Source: Piscicola geometra
Lineage: Eukaryota; Annelida; Clitellata; Hirudinida; Piscicolidae
NCBI GenBank assembly: GCA_943735955.1
Contig: OX030955.1
Span: forward strand, 10,497,147-10,561,146
Direction of reading: 5' to 3'
Length of the DNA: 64,000 nt
Below the pieces are notes generated by a model that worked only from the letters and a program-made list of their open reading frames with translations, ran no database searches and had not been told where the DNA came from. The position numbers and the translations under genes are program-made. Each line of letters opens with the position of its first letter. The stretch's first letter is position 1. This document shows, piece by piece, positions 33,271-43,445 of the stretch.

Positions 33271-33520
33271 CTCATTATAAGCTAACACACTGCCAATTAA
33301 ATATTTTTTATCTGCACTTGTTGTACCGATAAATTAAATCAAGTAAACTATTCTCATTCATTTATAATGAATAACTTTTGAGACTTCGTTTTTAAAATAA
33401 TAAATTTGACTGTTAATTAAAGAGTTGAACTTAAATTTGCTGAATAATTTAATTTGAAAAAATAGAAAACATATGTGGAGTTTATCTAATCAGTTAATAT
33501 TGTCGAGTTGGCGGCGAGCG

Positions 33521-33760
33521 GGTTGGCTTAGATGTTCAAGTCTTTGGACCTGCAACTTAAAGGTCGCCAGTTCGAATCCCTGTTCAGCCAACCTCTGGAA
33601 GGGGTCCTTGGTTACCAGGAAGAGGATCGGAAGCTGGAAGGAGTGGTACTGAGATGTTTGGGTGCGATTTTGGAGACAGAGGGAAAGGAAAGAAAAGGGA
33701 GATGGCAAATATAGAATGTCGAAACAAAGGCACTATAAATATACTACTACTACTATACTA
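33521..33760 (+). mobile_element. tRNA-derived SINE with intact-looking tRNA head
   Basis: 33521-33593 is 73 bases long with a perfect 7-bp acceptor stem (GGTTGGC/GCCAACC), A box TGGCTTAGATG and B box GTTCGAATCCC. The anticodon loop appears too long (about nine bases) and the T stem is weak. A non-tRNA body follows, ending in CACTATAAATATACTACTACT microsatellite, which favours a SINE over a tRNA gene. Confidence 0.65.
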
Positions 33761-34155
33761 CTAAGCGATTGTGAAAAAGGCTGAAGGTCAGAAATGATAA
33801 GATTGCGATTTATCTCGAATGTATATGAGAGAGAAATTTTTTAGATTTTAAACACATCATCCTGAAGCTTTTAATCATCCTTCTGAGCGTCCTCTCGAAT
33901 TTAAATATAAGAAAGATTGATTTTAATCTAATTTTAACAAGCATTTTAATTTTTTAAGTCTAAAAATTTTTTAAATACAATTTTTTAAATAGAATTTATA
34001 ACAATTGAATCTTATCTATTATTGACTGTTCTCATATTAAGAAGAATTGAAATCTTCAATTCAGATACCTTATCACAATGATAAGAATGCTATGAACCCC
34101 GAGTGTATATTAAGAGAGTTTTGAGCGTTTGTTTATGCAATTTCCAGACATCACC
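33761..34155 (+). promoter_or_regulatory. Upstream region of the trypsin-like gene, with TATA-like box
   Basis: AT-rich. GTGTATATTAAGAG at about 34103-34116 lies some 45 bases before the ATG and could be a TATA box. A splice-acceptor-like TTTCCAG at 34141-34147 precedes the ATG by 8 bases, so the mRNA leader may come from an upstream exon instead. Confidence 0.35.
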
Positions 34156-35857
34156 ATGAAGCTCTACGTCCTCCTTCTGACCACCCTCTCGCTGGCTTTC
34201 GGTCAGTGCTGTAGTTAATATTTATACAAACTAATAAAAGATTCAATATTGAACGTACAATACAGTGCAAAACAACAATGCGTATTATTATCGTGGTGTT
34301 AACCCTAACGAGCCTCAAGACATTAACAATAAAATTTGGAGTTCATCTTAAAATTGGCTTGAAGATATTAAAAATGAAAATATAAAAACTGCAACAAAAC
34401 CACCACAGGCTCGTCTTCCAGCTGGCTGAAATGCGGCAAAAGCAAGTACCCGGATGCTGGAAGTATGGAACTGCCCGCTCCTTCCATAGTCGGTGGAATT
34501 GAAGCCAGACCCAACGAGTTTCCGTGGCAGGTTTGTTGGTTTTTTTAATGAAATAGGGTTCAAAAGGATTTTTTATTTTTCAAAATATATTATATATCTT
34601 TGAAAGTTGTTTTGCAGATAATTTAGAGAAGGTTTAAAACTACATTTTAAGGTTTTAACTTTATTCGAACTTACGAGTGTGTATTTAGTTGAATAACAGC
34701 TATTTTTAGGGTTAATTTCAAATTTTAAATTAAATTATTAACTTTTCAGAATGTATGAGAATATGAATGGTTTCAGGTGAGTTTGAAAATAGGAAGTTTC
34801 CAGTTCTGTGGTGGTTCGATCATTAATGAGAAATGGATTCTTACCGCAGCTCATTGTCTTGATGGAGAGTTAGTTTCTCATTTATTTTATATTTATATAC
34901 TTCGCAAAAGTTAGTTTCTTTTCAATTATTATTTTTCATTTTCCTAACTAAATTCTACTTCTTGAAGCGTCTACAATAATCAAGTTATGAACATTTAAAT
35001 AAGTTATTTATCCTTATTTTCAGAAAGCCCGATGACTTGAAAGTATGGACTGGTGAACACAATCTAAAGAAGGCAGAAGCAACCAAGAAATCCTACTCAA
35101 TCGAAAAATGGATTTTGCATCCAAGATTCAACGAGAAAGTCGAATATGAACACGATGTAGCTCTCATCAAGATTAATGGCACTTTGAAATTTAATGAAAA
35201 CGCGTGGCCTGTCTGTGCTCCAGAAAAATATCACGACTATGTGCATCTCAAGTCTCTTACTTCTGGTTGGGGAAAAATCAAAGGTTAGAATATTAGAATA
35301 ATTTGATTTATAGTTTTGAAAAAAGTTTTTAACTTTTAAAATTTCCTATTATCTAAATTATATTTTTCAAACAGTTGGTGGTGCTTCTAGCACTATTCTG
35401 CGCTACACTACCCTCAACATAACGACCCAAGCTTACTGCAAGTCCAAATACGGTGCTGCTATAATCTCTGAGGATATGATTTGCGCAACTGATAACAGGA
35501 ACAATACAGTCAGAGACGCTTGCCAGGTATTTCTTTTTTTCAAAATAAAAAATGAAAACAGAAACCACTTAAAAGTGAATTGAAGTATTTTAAAGCTCTG
35601 TTTTTTCAATAAAAACTCTGTTAATAATTAAATATTTTCTTTAGAATCTAAGTTTAGATGGTTAGAAGATAAAATTTATCACAAAATCCACACAGGGTGA
35701 TTCAGGAGGTCCATTGGTGATAAAACAAAAGGACGGCAGCTTCGCTCTTATTGGAATCGTGTCTTGGGGCATTGGTTGTGCCAGCAAGTATCCCGGTGTC
35801 TACTCCAGAGTCAACTACGTCCATGACTGGATTCTGGAACAACTTGAAAAATATTAA
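34156..35857 (+). CDS. Secreted trypsin-like serine protease (S1 family), complete
   Basis: Six exons: 34156-34201, 34409-34530, 34777-34868, 35024-35283, 35375-35526, 35696-35857, with all phases consistent, giving 277 residues. Signal peptide at about 1-16 ([16 protein letters not shown]). The pro-segment carries one Cys and ends before IVGG ([15 protein letters not shown]). Catalytic His is in TAAHC, Asp in HDVALI and Ser in GDSGGP. The residue six before the Ser is Asp (DACQGDSGGP), which predicts trypsin specificity for Lys/Arg. The pocket motif SWGIGC is intact. The bond before IVGG follows Pro-Ser rather than Lys/Arg, so self-activation by trypsin cleavage is not obvious. Likely a digestive or extracellular protease. 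Confidence 0.93.
34275..34327 (+). mobile_element. Diverged SINE fragment in intron 1
   Basis: AATGCGTATTATTATCGTGG and the following TTAACCCTAACGAG match, with differences, the conserved SINE end at 29674 and 4828. Confidence 0.45.
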
Positions 35858-35985
35858 TAGTTTTCAAGAAATAATCTATAGCTGTCGATTCGACACACTT
35901 TAATGAAAGTCAGTAATTTAAAATAATGTTGAGTTAACTAAATTTAATCTAGCATTGATTTTTCCATGATTTCGCTCTTTGATCA

Positions 35986-35991
35986 AATAAA
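35986..35991 (+). terminator. Poly(A) signal of the trypsin-like gene
   Basis: AATAAA about 130 bases past the stop codon. Confidence 0.55.
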
Positions 35992-36411
35992 ATCTTTGAT
36001 CTTAGTTTTGATATCTGTGAAAAGAGTAAAACCATTGAGGGCGTTACCGTTATTAATGCTGAGAATCGTATCGAAATCTTTTTTCTGTATTTCATTCAAC
36101 CAGTTTTGTTCCATTAAAAGTTTGAGTTTTAGCTCATATTTTTCAAATAAAAAAATGCAATGTAAGAGCATTTGCAAGTCCTTTTTTTAAAATAACAAAT
36201 TAGAAAACATTTATGGGATATCATCTGGAAAAGTAAATACCATTTTATGGGGTTTAATCTATAAAATAAAATTATGGGTTTAATCTACAAAAATAGATAA
36301 ACCTATGTGGGGTTCAATCTAAATAACTTTGAATTGACGACACATTTTATATTCCAAATATTTCTCCTTGAAAAAACAAGATGTCTGTTTGGGAAGTGAA
36401 GTAAGACATAT
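35992..36411. other. Intergenic, no gene recognised
   Basis: AT-rich. Three related phrases near 36207, 36248 and 36298 (ATGGGGTTTAATCT, ATGGGTTTAATCT, GTGGGGTTCAATCT) hint at a degenerate short repeat of about 45 bases. Confidence 0.45.
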
Positions 36412-37302
36412 GCATTCGACTTATTACAATTCCTCTTAGGACGACTGTACCTGCTTGTCGTTTGCTAAGCTTATTTGAGAATATGTGCTACCAAAACAGC
36501 TACTGCGCTTCTACCAGTTAATGATGTTTTGGAAAAAGATTTTCTCAAATAAGCTTTGCAAACAACAATTCACGTGAATTACAACAGAAATCATAAACTG
36601 TCGTGCTGTTTCAAAGACGAAACTGACGACGAAATCTTAATTTTATATTTTATAATCAATCTATGAGAAGTGAAAAAATTATAGTTTCTTTAATAAAAGC
36701 TTCAAGTGTGAAGCATTTGCGGTTTGGAATTTTTTATAAGGATTTTTTTTGAAGTTTTGGAAATTTCTTGAAATATAAAAAGCAACATTCATCTAAACAA
36801 TTCAAATATTAATTTTATAAATTTCACGAAACATGAACATTTAAAGAATAATTTTATTATTTTTATAATAAATATTGTAATGAATGGCTAGGCCTATTAA
36901 AAATCATATGATATCAAATTACGTCAAAGTTGCGAAAACGTAGCATTGATTTTTAAATGCTTGAATGCATTTTAAAAGTTATTTTAAATAATAAAATATT
37001 TAATTTAAGTATTAACTATTTTTTCACCCTGAAATTAGAACTTAATTTGTATAAAAATACTAAAATTAAAAGAAAAAATTTAACAATAATCTAAGCGAGG
37101 AAATATTGTTTTGAGAAATTTTAAATGTGAAAAAGAAATAAAAGATTGAAAATTTGAAAAGTTGAGTTGTGAAAATAAAATTTCAAATGTATAATACAAT
37201 TTTTTAGAAACTCGGTATTGAAACAGCAAAAATATATAAAAATTGATGGTGCGAAAACGCAACAATGGCGTTATTTTGGTTTAAAAAATTATTTTTAAAA
37301 CC
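36412..37302. mobile_element. hAT fragment, third copy of the 22471 family
   Basis: Matches the region from the dimerisation motif of the 25952 copy onward (TTAGGACGACTGT, GCTACTGCGCTTCTACCAG, GCGAAAACGCAACA). Both element ends are missing. Confidence 0.75.
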
Positions 37303-37494
37303 AATCGCAAGTAGCACTATTGAACATGTTACTTATTTTTCACCAAATCTACGAAAAATGATTTTTTCAACAATTCGATTAATTTGGTTAACTGCAGTGA
37401 TGGGCAACTAATTAAATATTTTTAGTTAGGCTATAAATATTCTTCAACTAAAAATAATTATTTTAACTAATAGTTATCCGACGGAGGACCCGCC

Positions 37495-38216
37495 ATGTCT
37501 CATTTACAACTACCACCCGCCTCGAGTCAAATAAATGTTATTCCATCACACTTTGCCTGCCATAATGGGTGTGTATGGACTCAAAATGCTGAAACACTCA
37601 ACAAGCATACTATTTATGTATCTTTGAACAAAAGCCAAACAAAAACACTTGTCCTAAAACTGGGCATCTGGAATGTGAAAGCACTAACACCAGGGCTATC
37701 TCAAGACCTCCAGATGATCAGTGATGCCTGAAAAACTGCAGTTATCAACGACGAGCTCGTGAGACTTTGAGTCGACATTGTCACACTGCAGGAGACTCGG
37801 CTAGCTGATTCTAGGAATCTTAGAGAAAAAGACTTCAAGTTCTTCTGACAAGGTAAACATGCTCAAAACACCAGAGAATACAGCGTTAGTTTAACAGTCC
37901 AGAACCATCTGCTGGAAATGATAGAACTTTGCCAAAAAGGAACTGAAAGACTTTTATCACTCTGTCTCCACACCACTGCTGGACCAGTCAACCTCATCAG
38001 TGCTTGTGCACAAACTCTCAACGCAACGAGTGATTCCAGAGATGAGTCATATGGCCAGTTTGATTCGCATTTTCAACAAAATCCCTAAAGAAGAACAACT
38101 CATTCTGAGCGTATTACAGAAAAAAAAACAGCGGCGATCTACAACAAGCAGCGACCTGCAACCAGCAGCGAAAAGTTCTCACAGGCGCAGGTCCATTGTC
38201 TACCTAGACTGATGGA
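37495..38216 (+). mobile_element. Non-LTR endonuclease remnant, second copy
   Basis: Duplicate of the 27783 remnant. The first frame (LGIWNVKALTPGLSQDLQMISDA) stops at a TGA near 37729; past that stop the sequence keeps LQETRLADS, with the catalytic-type Glu that copy 1 has lost. The ACCTGCAACCAGCAGCG tract is shorter than in copy 1. Confidence 0.78.
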
Positions 38217-38443
38217 CGCCAACAACAATGAAAACATTTCTTATGGCATTCTCTTTTATGCCATTTTGCAGTTTAAAACAATTTTTTCCCATGAAACTGT
38301 TTAATCAACTTTTTATAATTTCAATTAAAAATTATGCATAAATTCAAATAACTGAGCTCGTTAAGGCACTAATGAGTTAACGACCAAGTTCAGTCAATTA
38401 ATCTAATAAGTTATTCAATACAAAAAATATTAGGCATGGAAAG

Positions 38444-39103
38444 CAGTGTTATTTTCGTAACGAAAACGAAAACGACAATTCTGAATAATCGTTCCACGAA
38501 AACGAAAATAAAAACATAATTTTTTTTCAAAACGAAAACAAAAAAAAAACTATAATTATTTCCCAAACGAAACTGAAATAAAAACTATAATTATTTTCAA
38601 AACGAAAACTAAATAAATTTTTTATGATATGCCATAATATGTAAATTTATAATTTATATAAATAATATATGTCTATGTTATAAACATTATCTTTGGGCTT
38701 TATGAAAGTAGCGCCATTTATAAAACGTTATTTTATTACCGCTTCGCTTTGTCAATTGAATTATCACTTATTTTAATCGTAAATTTGTTATTATATTTCA
38801 ATTTTTTTATTACTCAATAATTCCCGTACTCAATTCTTATAATATTTCAATTGACTGGTAATTTTTAAAACTCTTTTTTTGTTAATATACAGTTCAATTT
38901 TACCGTTTCATTTTATGATCACTTAATTTTTTTAGATATAAAAAAATAGTGTTCAAAGTTTTAAATTAATATATTTTCAAAACTAAAATGAAAATAAAAA
39001 CTTTAATTATTTTCAAAACAAAACGAAAATAAAAACTATAATTAATTCCAAAACGAAACTGAAATAAAAACTATAATTATTTTATGAAACGAAAATAACA
39101 TTG
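38444..39103 (+). mobile_element. hAT-type MITE, copy 4
   Basis: Same insertion point as copy 2 (ATGGAAAG before it, ATGAAAAA after it), about 660 bp, with a deletion near the right end relative to copy 2. Its presence in both duplicated blocks shows it inserted before the duplication. Confidence 0.88.
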
Positions 39104-39114
39104 ATGAAAAAGGC

Positions 39115-39276
39115 CTATTTAGGGGCAACGAATTCGATCCACGAGTTGAAGTGGGTGATTCTCGAATAGACTGACGAAAGATATGTGTAGCAGCCTTCGC
39201 TATCCCCTGAAGCAACTCCAACCAACTCCCATTGCTGGGGGGCAAATTCACATACTAACGGACCACCAGTGTCACC
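39115..39276 (-). pseudogene. Orphan protease last exon (copy B2)
   Basis: 162 bases, open to a stop, with an intact CAG acceptor. It encodes GDTGGPLVCEFAPQQWELVGV to FVAPK; Thr replaces the catalytic Ser. It has no exon 6 partner of its own. The following 90 bases (39286-39378) repeat the intron sequence at 39626-39720, so exon plus part of its intron was tandemly duplicated with B1. Confidence 0.8.
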
Positions 39277-39454
39277 CTGTTAAGTGAGATTCAATCAAGG
39301 TCAATTGTTTGTAATTTAACCACAAGAACTAAGCTACACAAAACACAATTACACTAACCACACAAACATAACAACACTAATGTGTTAACGACCAATTTCA
39401 GTCAATTAACCTAATAAATTATTCAATTTAAAAAATATTAGGCATGGCAAGGGC

Positions 39455-39973
39455 CTATTTAGGCGCAACAAAGTCGATCCACGAGTTGAAGTGGCTGATT
39501 CTCGAATAGACTGACGAAAGATATGTGTAGCAGTCTCCGCTACCTCCTGAAGCAACTCCGACCAACTCCCATTGCTGGGGGGCAAATTCACATACTAACG
39601 GACCACCAGTGTCACCCTGTTAAGTGAGATTCAATCAAGGTCAATTGTTTGTAATTTAACCACAAGAACTGAGCTACACAAAACACAATCACACTAACCA
39701 CACAAACATAACAACACAAACCACCCATGCCCAATCACACCGACCACAAAAAAAACTTACATTGCGAGTTCCGATTTTCAATAAGGGTGTATTATGGACA
39801 CAAACATGGCCATTGTTAATTTTCCCGCCTCTAATTTTCTTGCAGTCTCGGTTCTGAATGGCTTGAGTTTGCTTTTCGTATTTAATGACATTCTTATCGA
39901 TGTGGTCTATAAATGTGACAAGTTGAGGTCCGAAGGTTTGGAGGAATGAAACCACTTGAAAAATGTTACCCAT
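39455..39973 (-). pseudogene. S1 protease pseudogene B1: 5' flank fused to exon 6 and last exon
   Basis: The last exon (39616-39455) has GDTGGP (Thr for Ser) and lacks SWG. The exon 6 equivalent (about 39870-39761, donor CGCAAT|GTAAGT) reads AIQNRDCKKIRGGKINNGHVC; the Cys before the active-site loop is Arg. Upstream of it, 39871 to about 40010 matches the 5' flank and leader of the functional gene (CCTCCAAAC.TTCGGAC, GATAAGAATGTC, CGAAAAGCAA), so coding exons 1-5 are deleted. The apparent Met start at 39973 (MGNIFQVV) falls in former leader sequence and is probably meaningless. Confidence 0.85.
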
Positions 39974-40605
39974 TTTTATGACGTAATATGTGTGCTGGTC
40001 GTCATCAATCTGTTTGAGTATGAGGTTGACAATGAAAACGAAACAATGGTTGTGATAACAACCTATGATCTTTTATGAAATTTGATCATATGCAACTTCA
40101 TGACCTCTGTTTGTTGAATGTCTTTCGAAGAAGAGGTTTTGATAAGGATGTGATAACTGAGAATTTGAAGTGAATTGAATACTATATTTCAACAAAAACT
40201 TGTGAAAACAAATTTTTTTGGAGCATACAAAGTGAGTGTTCGAGATCAAAAGCTTTCAAAAAATTCTGATGCATTCTGAAGGATTAAGGAAGTTATAAAA
40301 CTTAAAAGTAAACTCTAAACACAGAAATAGAGTTTTCTATTGAATACTCTCCCGAAATGTTAAAAGTTGAAGAATTGAAGAATTTGGAGTGTTTATCAAA
40401 GTTTATCAATTGTTATCCCAATCATTGTTTCATTATGACAACCAGCACGTATTTTATGTCCTAAAAAGATTAGATCTTTGAAGAGGTTCTAACCCTCCAA
40501 ACATTCGGACTTTATCTTGGTACATTCACAGACCTTATCGTCAAGAATAGATAAGAATGTCTTTAAAAACGAAAAGCAAGACCGCAAAACATCGCTCGAC
40601 TCAAG
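39974..40605 (+). promoter_or_regulatory. Head-to-head inverted 5' regions of pseudogene B1 and the 40606 protease
   Basis: The left part inverted matches the right part (AACAATGGTTGTGATAACAA near 40042 against TTGTTATCCCAATCATTGTTT near 40408, and CAGCAC..AT on both sides). This indicates an inverted duplication of the promoter. The functional ATG is at 40606. No clear TATA box is seen close to it. Confidence 0.5.
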
Positions 40606-42716
40606 ATGAGAATCTTCATTGCTCTATGCCTGTTGTCTCTGGGTGAGTTGCTTGTCGTTTAATATTAAAACAGTTTCTCAACCAAGGTTTCTCAACATCC
40701 TTCAATGTCTTCAAATATCTCACTTCTTTTGCTTTTCTCATTCTTCCCTCCCACTCTTCCATCTCCCAGTTCTCCTATTTTCTCTTTCGAGCTCTGTTCT
40801 TTATTACGTAATTTCTTCATTCTCTCATTTCTCTTCTTTTACTCATCTCTCTCCCAGCTTCCGCCGACCCAACTCAGCACATCGTCAACGGTATCGCGGC
40901 AAAAGATGGTGCGTATCCATGGCAACTGGCCCTCTACATGAACGGAAGGGTGAGTGGGGATTGGGAAGGGCAAGAAATACAGAAGATATGGATTTGAGGA
41001 AGAGGAGGAAGAAAAAAGGGGAGAGAAGGGGATAGGAAAGACGTTTGATTGGGACACTAGAAAACTGAAGAGGAACTTTGAAAAATTTTCATGCGTGAAT
41101 CTTTCAACTTCGATCTCATTTGATTTTTCTTTAACAAAATGTTTAGTTGTTTTTCAACAAATTCTTTTCATTTCAAAACACCATTTTTTCCTTTAACCAC
41201 TATCATCTCCTCAACAAGCATCGCATCTTTTTGACCCATCATTCGACCACACTGGCTACAAGCAAAACCCTCCTTCCCCAGTTCACTTGCGGTGCTTCGA
41301 TTTTGGGACCCACTCATGCCGTTACAGCCGCTCACTGCATCGGATCGTTCGCGTGAGTGTCCTCTGTCATAGCTGTTTTTTTAGTTGCTAGTGGTTTTTG
41401 TAGTCAGTTTTAAGGTTCGTGTTTTTGTTTTTGTTGTGGGATTGAAGCTAGTTTGGCTGTTTATGTGGGTGACGTTGGTGGTGAGGTTGATGTCAAAGCT
41501 GTCAAATTAAAAAAAAATTAAATTATTACATTCACTTATTTTTCTCCAATACAACAGTCCCTCAAACTAGTTTCCCAATTACCTTTCCACCAATCCTCAA
41601 ATACCTATTTGCTTTCTAATTTCTTCCCTACAACTACAGACAAGCTTACAGCATTGTCGCAGGAACCACAAACAAGACTTTCGAATGCTTCACAGACAAA
41701 TGTGTTAAGAGACGAATCAGAACTACAGTCATAGTCAGTAATAATTAATGGGAAAATGATTAATAAATAAAAAACATAAATTTCCATAATAATTTTGATT
41801 TTTAAACCTTTTATTCCATAAACCCAATAGCATACATCACTTTTTTTAAACCAAAAAGTGTAAAGCTTCATATGCCACACACAGCATCCACTATACGCAA
41901 GAAATGGCACTCTCGGCTATCCAAACGACATCGGCATTATCACATGGAGTGAGCCCATTAGGGAAAGAGCAGGAAAATTGAACATCAAGTACATCAAGAG
42001 AACCAAGAGGACTGACGAAGTTGGAAAGAAATGCGTCATCACTGGATGGGGGAGAGACGGATGTAAGTGGAAGAAATAGGAAAATACGTATGTAAGTGCA
42101 GAAACATTGTGAAAAATAAACGTAGAAATTAAATGGAAAAGTTAAACTGGTTGTATTTGTAGGCTAAAACTAGCAAAAATGTTTGTCCTCTTAGTATTCA
42201 AAACATTTCAGAGTTACAGTCCTTATTTAAGTATTTTCATGTAAGCATCAAAACTCACTTAAAAAACCAATTCAGCCTGGGACCCACCAACCACTCTTCT
42301 GGAAGCAAGAATTAGTGGCATAACGAACAAAGACTGCGAGAAAATCTGGCAAGGAAAAATCAATGATGGCCACGTGTGCCTTCAGGACAAGAGAGTCGGA
42401 GCTTGCAACGTGGGTGTTTGTGTGGTCAGTGTGATTGTGTTTGTGTCGAATAAGTGTAAATGTGTATGTGTGGTTGGTTTAATTGTGTTTATGTTGTTAA
42501 GATCTAGAGGGGGAATGAATAAAAATTAACCCCGATAGAACCCCAACTCAACAGGGTGACAGTGGTGGTCCGTTCGCATGTGAATTTGCTCCCCAGCAAT
42601 GGGAGTTGGTCGGACTTACTTCATGGGGTATAAGAGGCTGCAACACATCTTATCCGTCAGTCTATTCGAGAATCAACCACTTCAACACATGGATAGACTC
42701 CGTTGCTCCTAAATAG
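40606..42716 (+). CDS. Secreted S1-family serine protease, complete, probably not trypsin-specific
   Basis: Seven exons: 40606-40642, 40858-40949, 41282-41352, 41640-41733, 41885-42062, 42276-42409, 42555-42716, with phases consistent, giving 255 residues. Signal peptide at about 1-15 (MRIFIALCLLSLASA). A short pro-peptide ends DPTQH before IVNG, so the activation bond follows His, not Lys/Arg. Catalytic His is in VTAAHC, Asp in NDIGII and Ser in GDSGGP. The residue six before the Ser is Gly (GACNGDSGGP), so a trypsin pocket is unlikely; chymotrypsin- or elastase-like cleavage is possible. TSWGIRGC keeps the pocket wall. A Cys pair in CFTDKC is extra. Intron 2 is pyrimidine- and purine-rich. 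The broken copies at 29489, 39115 and 39455 derive from a close relative. Confidence 0.92.
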
Positions 42717-42982
42717 GCCCTCTCCATGCTTATTGGACGCTTAATTGACAGATCAATTTGATTGATTGACTTTACTTGGTAGGTCAATCATAAGTGCCTT
42801 GAAAAGCTCAATTGTTTGAAAATTAACTATATTTATGCATAATTTACCAACTGTATTTTTGCAAATAAATTCTGAAATGGTTTTCTTGGAAATAAATTAA
42901 AGCATTGTGTTAAGCCTTCTCCCCTCCTTCAAAAAGCCGACAACTTGAGTTTAAAAGCTTTAAAATAGATTCTATAAGACAA
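42717..42982. other. 3' flank of the protease gene up to the 5S array
   Basis: Contains AATAAA at 42864-42869 (about 150 bases past the stop) and again near 42890. The first base recognisable as 5S rDNA is 42983, so the array starts about 110 bases beyond the probable cleavage site. Confidence 0.6.
42864..42869 (+). terminator. Poly(A) signal of the 40606 protease gene
   Basis: AATAAA in AT-rich sequence 148 bases after the stop codon; a second AATAAA follows about 25 bases later. Confidence 0.6.
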
Positions 42983-43044
42983 ACGTTGCTTAACTTCGGT
43001 GATCGGACGAGAACCGGTGCTTTCAACGTGATATGGCCGTAGAC
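42983..43044 (-). pseudogene. Truncated 5S rRNA gene at the array edge
   Basis: Only the 5' 62 bases of the gene remain; the sequence breaks off inside the internal promoter (after GTTAAGCAACGT) and passes into unique DNA. It lacks the C box and terminator, so it should not be transcribed as 5S. Confidence 0.93.
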
Positions 43045-43327
43045 ATTGAAAGTGAGATAAAAGATGCTTTTGAGCCTACATGTTGTACATCCCGCCTGAA
43101 ATGTCCACCATGTATTTGTTATTTATTTTTGCACTTAAGTTGCCACCAACCGTCTTGCCGTTGCAACTTGCAAAAAGCTCCATATCGCTGAGAGAATAAT
43201 ACATTCTAAAAGAAAAACAGTTAATTAACGAAAAATGAATGCATTACAAAAAATTGCTGATCAACTAACTATCTAATTAACCCGAGCTCTTTTTCGTATA
43301 GCAAAAATTGAAAAGAGAAAATAAAAA

Positions 43328-43445
43328 GTCTACGGCACCCGGTATTCCCAGGCAGTCACCCATCCAAGTACTAACCGGGCTCGACGTTGCTTAATTTCGG
43401 TGATCGGACGAGAACCGGTGCTTTCAACGTGATATGGCCGTAGAC
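43328..43445 (-). rRNA. 5S rRNA: 5S rRNA, unit 1 (type A)
   Basis: The minus strand begins GTCTACGGCCATATCACG and ends GTGCCGTAGAC, followed by a TTTTT Pol III terminator. The two ends pair as helix I. The central AAGTTAAGCAACG and TACTTGGATGGGTGACCGCC blocks match the eukaryotic 5S A box and C box. Type A differs from the common type G at two linked sites: CGAAATTAAG for CGAAGTTAAG, and GACTGCC for GACCGCC. 118 bases plus one or two terminal U gives the usual 119-120. 5S RNA joins the large ribosomal subunit. Confidence 0.97.

Larger units (their letters stand above)
36412..39276. repeat. Segmental duplication, copy 2
   Basis: Collinear with 26460-29650: hAT fragment (36412-37300), the AATCGCAAGTAGCACTATTG block at 37304, LINE remnant, MITE and protease last exon. 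The junction missing relative to copy 1 lies near 37300. Confidence 0.85.

Noticed and set aside
39689..39973. A 94-residue minus-strand protein starting MGNIFQVV
   Set aside because: Its first half aligns with non-coding leader of the functional protease gene and its second half with exon 6, so it is a fusion artefact of a deletion.
43050..43327. A spliced-leader RNA gene in the 5S spacer
   Set aside because: Sm-like AATTTTTTG sites exist, but I found no leader followed by a GT donor in a stem arrangement matching known animal spliced leaders; kept only as a question.
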